NCBI RefSeq assembly: GCF_014836905.1
Contig: NZ_JACSPZ010000001.1
Location: 310,001 to 374,000, forward strand
Direction: 5' to 3'
DNA length: 64,000 nucleotides
From: Solibacillus faecavium
GTDB lineage: Bacteria > Bacillota > Bacilli > Bacillales_A > Planococcaceae
This document shows, piece after piece, positions 16,822-26,158 of the stretch (positions within the stretch are counted from its first letter, which is position 1; every line of letters starts with the position of its first letter). The notes beneath the pieces were generated by a model. The model did no database searches, was not told where the DNA came from, and saw only the letters and a list, made by a program, of their open reading frames with translations. Made by a program: the position numbers and the translations under genes.

Positions 16822-17802
16822 TTATCGTTTTAAGTTAACTAACTCTTGTAAAATCTCATCTGAAGTTGTGATAATTCGAGAATTTGCCTGGAAACCACGT
16901 TGTGCCACGATCATTTCAGTGAATTCTTCAGAAAGGTCTACGTTGGACATTTCCATGAATCCTGATTGAACAGAACCGATACCTTCAACAGTAGCTGTTT
17001 GACCATACGCAACTCCCGAGTTTGCAGTTTCTTGGAAATAGTTACCGCCATTTTTCTGTAACCCTGATGCATTTGGAAACTTCGCTAATATGAGTTGTCC
17101 CGCATATTGACGGTCTCCTTTATAGTCAACATAGTTAACTGTTCCATCTTGACCAATTGTCATTGACTGTGCTGTAGTAGGAATACGAATAGGATTACTA
17201 AATGTTGCTAAATCGATTTGCGGCGCACCACCACTCCCATCAATTAAGTTTCCAGGCAAAAGTAAACCATTTTCTTCTTTATCATTATCCGCTTCACTAC
17301 CGTCAATTGTAGTTGTATCGTCAATCGATAAAGTATCATTAGCATGACCTACTAAATATTTACCTTCTCCATTTACTAAATAACCATTTCTATCCATATA
17401 GAAATTACCAGCTCGCGTATAAAGAATGTTTTCATAACCTGGATCTGCAATATCACCAGTAATAGGATCTGGTTCACCCAACGAGTCGGCTACCATGAAG
17501 AAACCATCACCTGAAATTGCTAAGTCAAGAATACGTCCTGTTGTCTGCATTGATCCTGGATTATGAATAGTATCAATTGCTGCTAATTGAGAACCTAAAC
17601 CTACTTGAGTTGCGTTTACTCCCCCACGAGTTGGAGTAGGAGCAGATGCACCTGCTTGTGTTTGTGATATTAAATCTTTAAAAATTGTGCGTTCCTTTTT
17701 AAATCCATAAGTATTAACATTTGCGATATTATTCCCAATCACGTCTAATTTCGTTTGGAAGTTTTTTAACCCTGAAATACCTGAATACATTGAACGTAAC
17801 AT
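16822..17802 (-). CDS. flgE: Flagellar hook protein FlgE
   Basis: This is the structural protein of the flagellar hook. The 326-residue product has the rod/hook N-terminal motif (MLRSMYSGISGLKNFQTKLD) followed by NNIANVNTYGFKK, a central variable domain, and the C-terminal motif with MSNVDLSEEFTEMIVAQRGFQ and SDEILQELVNLKR. It strongly resembles B. subtilis FlgE, which older annotations called FlgG, and follows the cap gene flgD. The ATG at 17802 has AGGGAG 11 bases upstream; the longer frame to a TTG at 17823 lacks a better site. It is longer than the B. subtilis protein, mainly in the middle. Confidence 0.93.
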   Translation of the reverse strand: MLRSMYSGISGLKNFQTKLDVIGNNIANVNTYGFKKERTIFKDLISQTQAGASAPTPTRGGVNATQVGLGSQLAAIDTIHNPGSMQTTGRILDLAISGDGFFMVADSLGEPDPITGDIADPGYENILYTRAGNFYMDRNGYLVNGEGKYLVGHANDTLSIDDTTTIDGSEADNDKEENGLLLPGNLIDGSGGAPQIDLATFSNPIRIPTTAQSMTIGQDGTVNYVDYKGDRQYAGQLILAKFPNASGLQKNGGNYFQETANSGVAYGQTATVEGIGSVQSGFMEMSNVDLSEEFTEMIVAQRGFQANSRIITTSDEILQELVNLKR

Positions 17803-17837
17803 ATTATGCCGTTCTCCCTTCAATTTCCAATTTTATA

Positions 17838-17899
17838 TTTTTGTTTAGTTGTCTCAATCAGTCAACAACTGTAGGCTTCCTTACTTCTGAAGGTCCAGC
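17838..17899 (-). other. Hairpins between the TIGR02530 gene and flgE
   Basis: The 97-base gap upstream of flgE holds an imperfect stem (TAGGCT...AGCCTA with an inner CCTT/AAGG) near 17866-17899 and a second AGTTGT/ACAACT stem near 17843-17868. A TTGACT hexamer follows on the minus strand, but no convincing -10 does. This may be an mRNA processing or partial attenuation site before the highly expressed hook gene. Confidence 0.3.
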
Positions 17900-18274
17900 C
17901 TATAAGAGAATTGTTCCATCGATATTTGTAAATATTTGTTGTTTTGCTTCGGTACGGTCTAATGCTGTAATGACCGTTGCATTTTTAGCACTTACAATCA
18001 AAGCCGCCTGTTCTAAAAGAACTAATGGCTGTTTCACACCTTTATCTTTTGCCTCGGAAACCTTTTCAGTAATTTGCTGCCATTCTTTCGCTGAAATTGA
18101 AATATTACGTTCCTTCAGACGTTCTGATGCATGCTTACTTATTTTAAGGTCCTCTACCGTTGCTTGTTTTAAATGGTCTATAAACGACTGTTTAGATACC
18201 TCGGTATTTTGTTTAACTGCTGGCTGGATAGGTGGATGATACGGTATATGTTGTATATTTACTCGATTCATCAT
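17900..18274 (-). CDS. TIGR02530-type flagellar operon protein
   Basis: The 124-residue protein belongs to the small flagellar operon family that lies between flgD and flgE in many Bacillales. Conserved features are ISKHASERLKERNISIS in the first half and LVSAKNATVITALDRTEAK-like sequence near the end (here LIVSAKNATVITALDR). Its molecular role is not established. Position between hook cap and hook genes suggests a part in hook assembly. Two adjacent ATG codons (18274 and 18271) share an AGAGG site, so the exact start is uncertain by one codon. Confidence 0.88.
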   Translation of the reverse strand: MMNRVNIQHIPYHPPIQPAVKQNTEVSKQSFIDHLKQATVEDLKISKHASERLKERNISISAKEWQQITEKVSEAKDKGVKQPLVLLEQAALIVSAKNATVITALDRTEAKQQIFTNIDGTILL

Positions 18275-18283
18275 ATTCCTCTC

Positions 18284-18973
18284 TTACTCTGGCGCCGTTT
18301 CAGTATTTTGTGTGATGACAGTAAATTGTTCCTTCGTTAAACGAGATCCATCATTTAAAATATACTCGATATTTACGTTATTCGTTTTAATGGCTTCAAT
18401 AATGGCTTCAATTAACTGTTCTCCACTCGTATATTGAACTTTTTGTCCAATAAGTTGACTAGCTTCTGCTAATGGATTCCCAGCTGGGATACTCGGTTGT
18501 GCTGAACTGTCACTACCTAAAATAGATGATATATTACCGGGTTTTATTTCTTTTCCATCTGCTAAGACGAATACTGCGTCACCGTCTACAAATTTCAATT
18601 CTTTAATAACGCTTGTACCTTCGCTATAAATCGGCTTATTATCTGCATCTACTTTATCTGTAAGCTCATGCCATTTCACTTCTTTACCGACGAAAGTTGA
18701 ATAATTCATTAACTGCGTTTGCTCTTGAGATGCGAGTAAGTTCTCCATCGCTTTTGTCATATTCTGCATTTGCTCTAAAGAAGAAAACTGTGCCATTTGT
18801 GAAATAAATTCTTTATCGTCCATTGGGCTTGTTGGGTCCTGATTTTGAAGCTGAGTAATTAATATTTTTAAAAACGCATCTTTTCCAAGTGCTCCGTTAT
18901 CTTGCTTATCTGTTACTTTGAAATTAGGATTATTTGCAGGTAAATAATAATCAGTTGAAATTGGGTTTGTCAT
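18284..18973 (-). CDS. flgD: Flagellar hook capping protein FlgD
   Basis: FlgD forms the scaffold cap on which hook subunits assemble. The 229-residue protein shows the conserved N-terminal FlgD signature (LGKDAFLKILITQLQNQDP followed by MDDKEFISQMAQFSSLEQ). Later come a segment with FVGKEV and a C-terminal region with a repeat-like YILNDGSRLTKEQF motif. It lies just after fliK, which sets hook length, and before the TIGR02530 gene and flgE. It is normal in arrangement. Confidence 0.96.
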   Translation of the reverse strand: MTNPISTDYYLPANNPNFKVTDKQDNGALGKDAFLKILITQLQNQDPTSPMDDKEFISQMAQFSSLEQMQNMTKAMENLLASQEQTQLMNYSTFVGKEVKWHELTDKVDADNKPIYSEGTSVIKELKFVDGDAVFVLADGKEIKPGNISSILGSDSSAQPSIPAGNPLAEASQLIGQKVQYTSGEQLIEAIIEAIKTNNVNIEYILNDGSRLTKEQFTVITQNTETAPE

Positions 18974-18976
18974 TGA

Positions 18977-20263
18977 CTATACCTCCTCACTTAATAAATC
19001 TTTAAACGAAATAGTTTCTTCTTCAGGGTTATCTTCCTTTTCCTCTAATTCTTCTTCTTTTTGTTTACCGAAGAAGTTATTGAAGAAATTTTGATCACGA
19101 GTATTACGATCCGCATCCTGTAATGATTGTGCGACATCTATTCTATCCATTTGGATATTTTGCGCTACAAAGCCAGCTTTTAATTGGTTAATATTATTTT
19201 CTAATAGTTCTTTACCCATTGCAGTCGTTGCTAATAATCGAGCAGTAAGTACACCATCTTTTTGCACTAATTCAATACGGATTTGACCTAAGTTTTCTGG
19301 GAATAGTTTTAAAAACAATTTCATATTGCCTGGTTGACCAGAAAGTTGACTACGATTGATTAAGTTTTGAATTTCTTTTACTAGCGCCTCTGATTGTGCT
19401 GGTTTTTCAGCTGGTAATGTAATTGTAACGTTTTTTATTTGAGTCGATTGTTGCTGTAATTGAATAGCCGATTGTGTATCAGATTCAATTTTCACAGTAG
19501 TCTGTTGAGTCGATTGATTTTGTTGTGATTGATTTTGACTGTTTTGCTGAGACGATTGCTGTGTTACTTGTTGTACTATTTGTTGAAAAGTACTTGTTTT
19601 CGTCGTATTTTGCTCTAGATCAACTGTTTTTCGAGTTTCATTTGCTAATGCTAATAATGCTTCTTTTAATTGCCCTAATTGAACTTCCTGCTGATATACT
19701 GTGTCAACTTTATTTCCTAAAAGCTCTGTCATTTTTAAAAATTGAATGACTTGTTGTAATTCTTTTGGTTGAACATTTAAGGAATCATTTTGTTGTAACC
19801 CTTGAATTGTCGCTAATATTTCACTCAAAATTTGTGGTGCTTGCTCGATAATTGACCAAATATCTTTAATTTCATGATTTGTATTACCTAATAATTGCTC
19901 AATAGTTCGAGTAAGTTGCTCCTCAGTCATGCCTACAAGTTCTGCTAGGTTTTCAAGTGATAACATTTCATCAACTGAAATTGGTGTACTTTCCTCGCCA
20001 ATGAAAGCAAATAACTCCGAATCGTCCATTTCAATACCTAATTGCTGTAACAAACTTGGCAATGAATCATTTTCTAAGATATCTGTCACACTGTTAGCTA
20101 AAGAATCTTCAGTCGATTCTATTTGTTGATTAGTCTGCTTTGTTGTTGAGACGATAGATTGAAACACACTCCCAAAAGCCTTTTCATTGGGTACTGAAGA
20201 TTGTACTGTATTTGATTGCAATACTTGCTTCGGCATTTTTGTTTGTAACATTCCTATATTCAT
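18977..20263 (-). CDS. fliK: Flagellar hook-length control protein FliK
   Basis: FliK measures hook length and triggers the FlhB export switch. The 428-residue protein is mostly low-complexity, with a Gln/Ser/Thr-rich stretch around residues 225-275. It ends in a conserved Flg_hook domain (MKLFLKLFPENLGQIRIELVQ and later LKAGFVAQNIQMDRIDV). I chose the ATG at 20263: GGGAGGTG at 20271-20277 is well placed for it, while the longer GTG start would overlap that site. A second, larger FliK-like protein (ylqG) is encoded outside this operon. Confidence 0.94.
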   Translation of the reverse strand: MNIGMLQTKMPKQVLQSNTVQSSVPNEKAFGSVFQSIVSTTKQTNQQIESTEDSLANSVTDILENDSLPSLLQQLGIEMDDSELFAFIGEESTPISVDEMLSLENLAELVGMTEEQLTRTIEQLLGNTNHEIKDIWSIIEQAPQILSEILATIQGLQQNDSLNVQPKELQQVIQFLKMTELLGNKVDTVYQQEVQLGQLKEALLALANETRKTVDLEQNTTKTSTFQQIVQQVTQQSSQQNSQNQSQQNQSTQQTTVKIESDTQSAIQLQQQSTQIKNVTITLPAEKPAQSEALVKEIQNLINRSQLSGQPGNMKLFLKLFPENLGQIRIELVQKDGVLTARLLATTAMGKELLENNINQLKAGFVAQNIQMDRIDVAQSLQDADRNTRDQNFFNNFFGKQKEEELEEKEDNPEEETISFKDLLSEEV

Positions 20264-20288
20264 CTGTTCCACCTCCCTTCAAAGTTAC

Positions 20289-20903
20289 TTATTGTTGAGA
20301 TAATAACTCGGTATAACGAGCCGCATCTGCAGGAGTCATTTTCGTAAAAATTGCTGATAATGTATCGGGTTTCATACTCGACATTATACGCAAGCTTTCC
20401 GTATCACTCATTTGAACTAGTATCGGTGCTGCCGTTTTAGCGGACATTTTTTCAAAAGTTGATAGGATTTCTTTAAATTCCTTTTGTGTCTCTTCCTGAT
20501 TGCGTTTAAGTTTTTCTATTTCAAACAGTAGACGTTCCTGCTCAACCAACAGCTCTTCCTTTTCAATTACAGAAGAATCTATTTGTGATTGGAGCTGAGA
20601 AATTTGAGCTTCTTTCTCCTGAATCTCCGCTTGCAATTCTACAACTTTTTGTTCATTTACTAAACTGTTTTCTATAACTCCTTCGCCTTCTTCAGAGCTG
20701 ATAAATGGAATTTTCTCAACGACACCATCCGCCATTTTAAATACGTTATATTCCGTCACAGATGTAATAATTAATAAAATTGCAATAAGGAACATAAATG
20801 GAATTAAAAACAAATAAAAAAACTTTTTAAAAAAACCGGGTTGAGATTCTACTTCATTTTCTTCCACCTGTTGTTCTATTTTATTTTTATTTCTTTTTGC
20901 CAC
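20289..20903 (-). CDS. ylxF: MgtE-N-domain flagellar operon protein YlxF
   Basis: YlxF-type proteins are encoded between fliJ and fliK in Bacillus; they have an MgtE N-domain-like C-terminus and are probably export or stability factors. The 204-residue product has a basic N-terminus, one membrane helix (about residues 30-52), a long coiled coil (about 75-150) rich in Glu, Gln and Leu, and a C-terminal segment ILVQMSDTESLRIMSSMKPD. The GTG start at 20903 is supported by AGGTGA at 20909-20914; the longer frame would overlap fliJ by 44 bases. The role is inferred from position. Confidence 0.85.
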   Translation of the reverse strand: MAKRNKNKIEQQVEENEVESQPGFFKKFFYLFLIPFMFLIAILLIITSVTEYNVFKMADGVVEKIPFISSEEGEGVIENSLVNEQKVVELQAEIQEKEAQISQLQSQIDSSVIEKEELLVEQERLLFEIEKLKRNQEETQKEFKEILSTFEKMSAKTAAPILVQMSDTESLRIMSSMKPDTLSAIFTKMTPADAARYTELLSQQ

Positions 20904-20907
20904 GGAA

Positions 20908-21354
20908 TCACCTAATTTCTTTCTTGAAAAACGCAATCGTTGAAAGCTCATCTAGTTGCATTGCTTCAATGCGTAACTGATCCTCTTTAAATCTTTCAAA
21001 ATCGTTTTCACGCATTTTTTCGTATTTACGTACTTCCAAGTTTTTTTCTAATAATTTTTGCTCATGCCAATTCATTTTTGCCCGCGCCTGTACTACTTTT
21101 TGCTGGGCATCTTCAATTGTTTTTTCCATGCTATCGATGAATTTAGAATAATGGTTAATTTCATCTATAGAAGAGCCTTCTTTTAAGCGTTCCTGCTGAT
21201 AGACAATTAAATCTTCCTTTTTCTTCAATAGTCCATATAGCTTTGTCGCAATTTCCTCAAATACATGGACTGATTCTTTAAAGGCAAGTTCAGATTCTGT
21301 TTTTTCCTGATCTTTTACAATAAGGATTTTTTCAAAACGATAATTGTAATTCAT
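20908..21354 (-). CDS. fliJ: Flagellar export chaperone/ATPase stalk protein FliJ
   Basis: FliJ is a coiled-coil protein that inserts into the FliI ATPase ring and links it to FlhA. The 148-residue product is almost entirely charged helical sequence, with heptad-like patterns throughout and the family-type start NYNYRFEKILIVKDQEK. Length is normal. It starts 2 bases after the fliI stop and ends 4 bases before the ylxF GTG. The name rests on the coiled-coil character, the N-terminus and location. Confidence 0.93.
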   Translation of the reverse strand: MNYNYRFEKILIVKDQEKTESELAFKESVHVFEEIATKLYGLLKKKEDLIVYQQERLKEGSSIDEINHYSKFIDSMEKTIEDAQQKVVQARAKMNWHEQKLLEKNLEVRKYEKMRENDFERFKEDQLRIEAMQLDELSTIAFFKKEIR

Positions 21355-21356
21355 AC

Positions 21357-22682
21357 TTAACGTGCACCACCATTCGATAACGCGATAATTTCATTTACAG
21401 TTTGATCGATTGAAACTTTATCTTTATACCCTTGCTTTAGAAACGCGGTAATAAGCGGTTCATATAAAATAGCTTCATCGATTTCTTTTGATGTACCACG
21501 TTTATAAGCACCTATATTGATTAAGTCCTCCGATTTCGAATATGCGTAATACAATTCCCGCAATCGGCTTGCTGCACTTACATGTTCCGGATCAGCGATA
21601 TGATTCATCAAACGACTTACGCTCTTTAACACATTTATCGCAGGATATTGTCCTTTATTTGCAAGATTCCGATCCAATACGATATGTCCATCCAATATTC
21701 CGCGCACTGCATCGGCAATCGGTTCATTCATATCATCACCGTCTACTAACACCGTATAAAACGCGGTAATTGTGCCGTTCACATTCGTACCGGAACGCTC
21801 CAATAATGTTGGCAAAATAGCGAATACAGAAGGAGTATATCCTCTAGTTGCCGGTGGTTCTCCGATAGCCAGTCCAATTTCACGTTGGGCCATCGCTACA
21901 CGGGTCACGGAATCCATCATCAACATAACGTTTTTTCCACGATCCCGGAAATATTCTGCAATCGCTGTTGCTGTAAACGCTGCTTTTATTCGCATAAGTG
22001 CCGGCTGATCACTAGTTGCTGCTACCACTACAGAACGCTTTAACCCTTCAGGACCTAAATCACGTTCAATAAATTCCCGAACTTCCCGTCCACGCTCACC
22101 GACAAGGGCGATTACATTAATATCTGCCTCTGTATTACGTGCAATCATACCGAGCAATGTACTTTTCCCGACTCCTGAGCCGGCAAATATACCGACACGT
22201 TGACCACTTCCCACAGTAAGCATCCCGTCTATAGCCTTTACCCCAACTTCCAATTGTTCATTTATCGGGGGACGACTTAATGGATTTGGGGGATCTTTTT
22301 CTGTCTGGACAGTTGTTAAACCTCTTGGCAACGCTTGCCCATCAAACGGGTTTCCCATCGCATCCAATACTTTCCCGATTAGTTCCGGACCTACTTTCAC
22401 TTCTAACGGTGTTCCGGTTCCTTCTACGAGACAGCCAATTGATATTTCCTTTAAAGATGAATAGGGCATTAAAATGACGATTTCATCTTTAAAGCCCACC
22501 ACTTCAGCCAGCAAAACCTGATTACCGTTTTTGGATGTTTGAACATGGATTTTACATACATCCCCAATCGAACTCTCCGGACCTTGCGACTCTATCATCA
22601 AGCCAACAACCCGTGTAACTCTTCCATATTTTTTAAATGTATTTAAATTAGGAATTTGTTCAACTAATTGAGCCGCTTTCAT
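21357..22682 (-). CDS. fliI: Flagellum-specific ATP synthase FliI
   Basis: FliI is the F1-beta-like ATPase that energises flagellar protein export. With the ATG at 22682 it has 441 residues, close to the Bacillus norm. The Walker A motif is GSGVGKST (Lys173), the Walker B is VMLMMDSVTR, and the family box GEPPATRGYTPSVFA is present. I preferred the second ATG because AAGGA lies about 9 bases upstream of it and its MKAAQL N-terminus resembles B. subtilis FliI; the first ATG at 22691 overlaps the fliH stop. Confidence 0.97.
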   Translation of the reverse strand: MKAAQLVEQIPNLNTFKKYGRVTRVVGLMIESQGPESSIGDVCKIHVQTSKNGNQVLLAEVVGFKDEIVILMPYSSLKEISIGCLVEGTGTPLEVKVGPELIGKVLDAMGNPFDGQALPRGLTTVQTEKDPPNPLSRPPINEQLEVGVKAIDGMLTVGSGQRVGIFAGSGVGKSTLLGMIARNTEADINVIALVGERGREVREFIERDLGPEGLKRSVVVAATSDQPALMRIKAAFTATAIAEYFRDRGKNVMLMMDSVTRVAMAQREIGLAIGEPPATRGYTPSVFAILPTLLERSGTNVNGTITAFYTVLVDGDDMNEPIADAVRGILDGHIVLDRNLANKGQYPAINVLKSVSRLMNHIADPEHVSAASRLRELYYAYSKSEDLINIGAYKRGTSKEIDEAILYEPLITAFLKQGYKDKVSIDQTVNEIIALSNGGAR

Positions 22683-22687
22683 CCGTA

Positions 22688-23485
22688 TCATTCCTTACTT
22701 TCGATTAGTTCATATAATTGTCGGCGAAGCTCTTGCAATTGGTCATCTATCGATACGACAATTCGTCCATGATTCGTTTCTATATAACTTTCAGTAGACT
22801 CTAAATCTTCATTGACAAAAATCATAAAAGGTACATTTGCAGGAAACATTTCAGCCAATTCATTATGATGCTCTGTAATGAGCGCATGGTATTCAGGCGA
22901 AACATATAGTTTTATTTCTTTCATTTCACGTGCCTCTTTTAATCCACGTTCAATAATAGAGACAAAAAGCTGATCATCCCGGTCCAGCTGCGCATTAATA
23001 ATACGCTCTGTAGCCGTTAAAGCTAGTTCCAGTAATACTGTTTCCTGTGATTCTATATAGGCGGCAGCATTTTTTTGTGCATCATTCATTGTATTATTGG
23101 CTATTTGCAATTGCTGTTGCATATTGGCATTTGCCTTTTGAATACCATCTTCGTATCCTTGGGCAAATCCGGCATCATACGCTTCTAGTTGAAGTAATGA
23201 TTTTTCTTCTTCCCATGCTTGCTTTAGAGCATCAATTGTAGCGAGCTGTTCATTACGATATTGCTCGAACTGAAGTTTTTGCTGCTCTATTTCATTTGAT
23301 GTCTCCTTTAACATTTGTTGACGTTCACGTTGAATGTCTTCAATCGTTAATTGAGGTGTATCGTCCATTTGTTCTTCTTCCGTTTTCGCATAATGAATAG
23401 GCTCGAAGAAGTTTTGAAGTTTAATCTCTACAGTAGACGCTTCTTCTGCTTTTTGTGCATTTGTTGAACGGATGATTCTAGACAA
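22688..23485 (-). CDS. fliH: Flagellar export ATPase regulator FliH
   Basis: FliH binds and regulates FliI and tethers it to the C-ring. The 265-residue protein has a Gln/Glu-rich N-terminal region and a long coiled coil (about residues 50-150) with glycine-containing motifs (AYDAGFAQGYEDGI). The C-terminal FliH domain contains LALTATERIINAQLDRD and YVSPEYHALI. The only good start is a TTG at 23485, preceded by GGAG about 8 bases upstream, and it overlaps the fliG end by 8 bases. It lies directly before fliI, its enzyme partner. Confidence 0.94.
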   Translation of the reverse strand: MSRIIRSTNAQKAEEASTVEIKLQNFFEPIHYAKTEEEQMDDTPQLTIEDIQRERQQMLKETSNEIEQQKLQFEQYRNEQLATIDALKQAWEEEKSLLQLEAYDAGFAQGYEDGIQKANANMQQQLQIANNTMNDAQKNAAAYIESQETVLLELALTATERIINAQLDRDDQLFVSIIERGLKEAREMKEIKLYVSPEYHALITEHHNELAEMFPANVPFMIFVNEDLESTESYIETNHGRIVVSIDDQLQELRRQLYELIESKE

Positions 23486-24491
23486 TTACGTCATCTCCTC
23501 CACCACGTGCAATTATAATTTCCCCTGCATCTTCTAAGCGGCGTATTACTGCAACGATGCGGGATTGTGCTTCTTCTACATCACGCAGACGTACTGGCCC
23601 CATAATATCCATTTCTTCACGGAATGTCTCAGCCATACGTTGCGACATATTGCGGAAAATAATTTCCTTTACTTCATCTGAAGAAACTTTCATTGATAAT
23701 AGTAGGTCTTCGTTTTCACAGTCTCGGATAACCCGTTGAATTGAACGGTTGTCCAATGTAACAATATCCTCGAACACAAACATACGTTTCTTAATTTCCT
23801 CCGCAAGTTCTGGGTCTTGAATTTCAAGCGCATCGAGAATTGTCTTTTCTGTTTGACGATCTACACCATTCAATACTTCCACCACTGCATCGACGCCACC
23901 TGTTTCTGTGTAATCCTGTGTAACTGTCGATGACAATTTGCGTTCCAATACGGATTCAATTTCACTAATTACTTCTGGTGAAGTAGATTCCATAATGGCA
24001 ATTCGCTTTGCAATATCTGCCTGTACTTCCTGTGGCAATGAAGAAAGAATTACCCCTGCTTGCCCCGGTTCCAAATAAGAAAGAATAAGGGCAATTGTTT
24101 GAGGGTGTTCATTTTGAATAAAATTAAAAATTTGTGACGGGTCTGCTTTTCTAGCAAAATCAAATGGTCTTACTTGCAACGAGGAAGTTAGACGATTTAA
24201 AATAGCCTGCGCTTGTTCAGCACCTAATGCTTTTTCAAGAACGGTCTTTGCATAACCAATACCACCTTGCGTAATATAATCTTGCGCAAGTGCAATTTGA
24301 TGAAATTCTTCTATAATCTCTTCTTTAACATTCGATTCTACTTTTTTTACACCAGAAATTTCTAGTGTGAGGCGTTCAATTTCCTCTTCACTTAAATGCT
24401 TATATACAGAAGCCGAGACTTCCGGTCCTAGAGAAATCAGCAGTAAAGCAGCCTTTTGCTTTCCTGACAAGTCTTTATCTTTCTTGGACAC
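23478..24491 (-). CDS. fliG: Flagellar motor switch protein FliG
   Basis: FliG is the C-ring protein that contacts the stators and generates torque. The 337-residue protein has an N-terminal domain that binds FliF, an armadillo-like middle with EHPQTIALILSYLEP, and a C-terminal torque domain. The last carries the charged helix near MFVFEDIVTLDNRSIQRVIRD (given here by its central residues) and RMAETFREEMDIMGPVRLRDVE. The start is GTG at 24491, with AGGAGG 7 bases upstream. It lies 14 bases after fliF, its MS-ring partner. Confidence 0.97.
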   Translation of the reverse strand: MSKKDKDLSGKQKAALLLISLGPEVSASVYKHLSEEEIERLTLEISGVKKVESNVKEEIIEEFHQIALAQDYITQGGIGYAKTVLEKALGAEQAQAILNRLTSSLQVRPFDFARKADPSQIFNFIQNEHPQTIALILSYLEPGQAGVILSSLPQEVQADIAKRIAIMESTSPEVISEIESVLERKLSSTVTQDYTETGGVDAVVEVLNGVDRQTEKTILDALEIQDPELAEEIKKRMFVFEDIVTLDNRSIQRVIRDCENEDLLLSMKVSSDEVKEIIFRNMSQRMAETFREEMDIMGPVRLRDVEEAQSRIVAVIRRLEDAGEIIIARGGGDDVIV

Positions 24492-24505
24492 AGCTGAACC
24501 TCCTA

Positions 24506-26101
24506 TTAGTCTTCAGCAATCCAACTACGCAATAGCTTCGCAAAATCTTCTGGCTTTTCTTTTGCCATTTTTTCTAATTGCTTACGGCGTACAGTCGCTT
24601 CAGTTTCTTTTTCTTCAGAAATATCTTCTATTTCAATTAATTGTTGTTGCTGTTCTATTATTTCCAATTCTTCTTCTTCTTGTTTGCGTCTACGTACTCG
24701 AATGACGTAAATTATCAGTAAGACAATTGCTACTAGTAAAATACCGCCAATGACCCATACCCACCAAGGAATAACTGATTCCGGCTGTCCGTCGGATGAA
24801 TTGTTACCTTGGAATTGCTGTACAGATACAACTATACGATTGGCAATCTCTTCATCTGTTAAATTACCTGCAGCTTCTTGATCAATTGAAGTACGGACAA
24901 TTGTCGACAAAATTTCCTCGATATCTGTACGGACACCTTGATCAAACTCATCTACTGCGTTAGGTGGTGCTACCATTACTTGAATGCCTAAATTCCGAAT
25001 TTTGTATGGACTTTCCTGGATTTCACGACGTATACGATTGACATCGTTATTAATTGTTTCCTCTACACGCTCATAATCGCCATCACCTGTAGCACCTTCC
25101 ACATAATCAACAAAGTTATCCGTAACGCCTCCAGCTTCTGTGGAACCCTCTGCTCCGGCTCCAGCTGCACCTGAATACGTTTCCGTAATACGTTGGGCAC
25201 TTATTTCTATACCCGTCATATTTTCTTCGTCAACAGGCTGTACTAAGTTTTCTTCACGATTTTCTTTTTTAAAGTCAATATCTGCCGATACATTTACTAC
25301 GACATTCTCCGGTCCGATTAACGTAGCAAGCATTTGCTGAACTTGGCGCTGTAAATCGCGTTCAATCGTCTTCTTTACTTCCATCTGTCCCGTAACCGTA
25401 TTGATCCCGTTACCCCCACTTTCTGCAGAAGCAAGGTCATAATATTCGGAATACTGGTTCATAATGGTAATATTTTCTTTCGGTAAATTCGGAATACTCA
25501 TAGAGATTAAATTAAATAATCCTTTAATTTGATCATCCGAAAATTTATGTCCCGGAGCTGTATTTAATACAATCGCTGCTTGTGCCTCACCTTTCGCATC
25601 CTTAAGAAATACGCCTTCTTCCGGTAAACTTATCATGACACTCGCATCTTTAACACCTTCGAATTTACGGACTAAGTTAGCTAAATCAGTTTCGATTGTC
25701 GCTTGTTTTATAACATTAAATTCATTGTCCGTCATACCAAACCCGGCATTCGATGTGAAAAACGAAGTATCAATTTCACCAGAATCAGGATATCCTTGTG
25801 CCGCTAACGATACTTGTAGATCCTGCACTTTATTTTCCGGTACCAGTATTGTAGTACCACCATTTGTCACTTCATATTTTACACCTTGTGAAGCAAGTAC
25901 TTCCGTAATCCTTCCTACCTCAGCTTGAGACATTTCCGGAAATAACTGCGCCATTGTAGTGCGTGTCGAAAAATATGTAATTGTAGCTGCAATTGCAATC
26001 ACAGCTAAAAGTGCTCCAATTATCGCACCTTTTTGATTTTTTGTGCGACTTTGCCAGAAACCAGTGGAGTCGCTTTTAATTTTAGTAAGTCGTTCATTCA
26101 T
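24506..26101 (-). CDS. fliF: Flagellar MS-ring protein FliF
   Basis: FliF forms the membrane MS-ring that nucleates flagellar assembly. The 531-residue protein has a first membrane helix near residues 25-45, two periplasm-side ring-building domains (AQLFPEMSQAEVGRITEVL and KGLFNLISMSIPNL regions), an acidic Gly/Ala-rich loop near residues 310-345, and a second helix near 447-470. The cytoplasmic C-terminus ends in the FliG-binding segment (EDFAKLLRSWIAED). Length is normal. It lies between fliE and fliG, in the canonical order. Confidence 0.97.
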   Translation of the reverse strand: MNERLTKIKSDSTGFWQSRTKNQKGAIIGALLAVIAIAATITYFSTRTTMAQLFPEMSQAEVGRITEVLASQGVKYEVTNGGTTILVPENKVQDLQVSLAAQGYPDSGEIDTSFFTSNAGFGMTDNEFNVIKQATIETDLANLVRKFEGVKDASVMISLPEEGVFLKDAKGEAQAAIVLNTAPGHKFSDDQIKGLFNLISMSIPNLPKENITIMNQYSEYYDLASAESGGNGINTVTGQMEVKKTIERDLQRQVQQMLATLIGPENVVVNVSADIDFKKENREENLVQPVDEENMTGIEISAQRITETYSGAAGAGAEGSTEAGGVTDNFVDYVEGATGDGDYERVEETINNDVNRIRREIQESPYKIRNLGIQVMVAPPNAVDEFDQGVRTDIEEILSTIVRTSIDQEAAGNLTDEEIANRIVVSVQQFQGNNSSDGQPESVIPWWVWVIGGILLVAIVLLIIYVIRVRRRKQEEEELEIIEQQQQLIEIEDISEEKETEATVRRKQLEKMAKEKPEDFAKLLRSWIAED

Positions 26102-26158
26102 TATGAATCCTCCGCTAATAGTGAATGCCCAACAATTTATTATTCGTTGTTCAAATCA

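Noticed and set aside
17721-18239. Plus-strand open frame of 172 codons opposite flgE and the TIGR02530 gene
   Set aside because: It is antisense to conserved coding sequence, and its composition (Ser/Ile/Cys-rich) is that of an antisense shadow.
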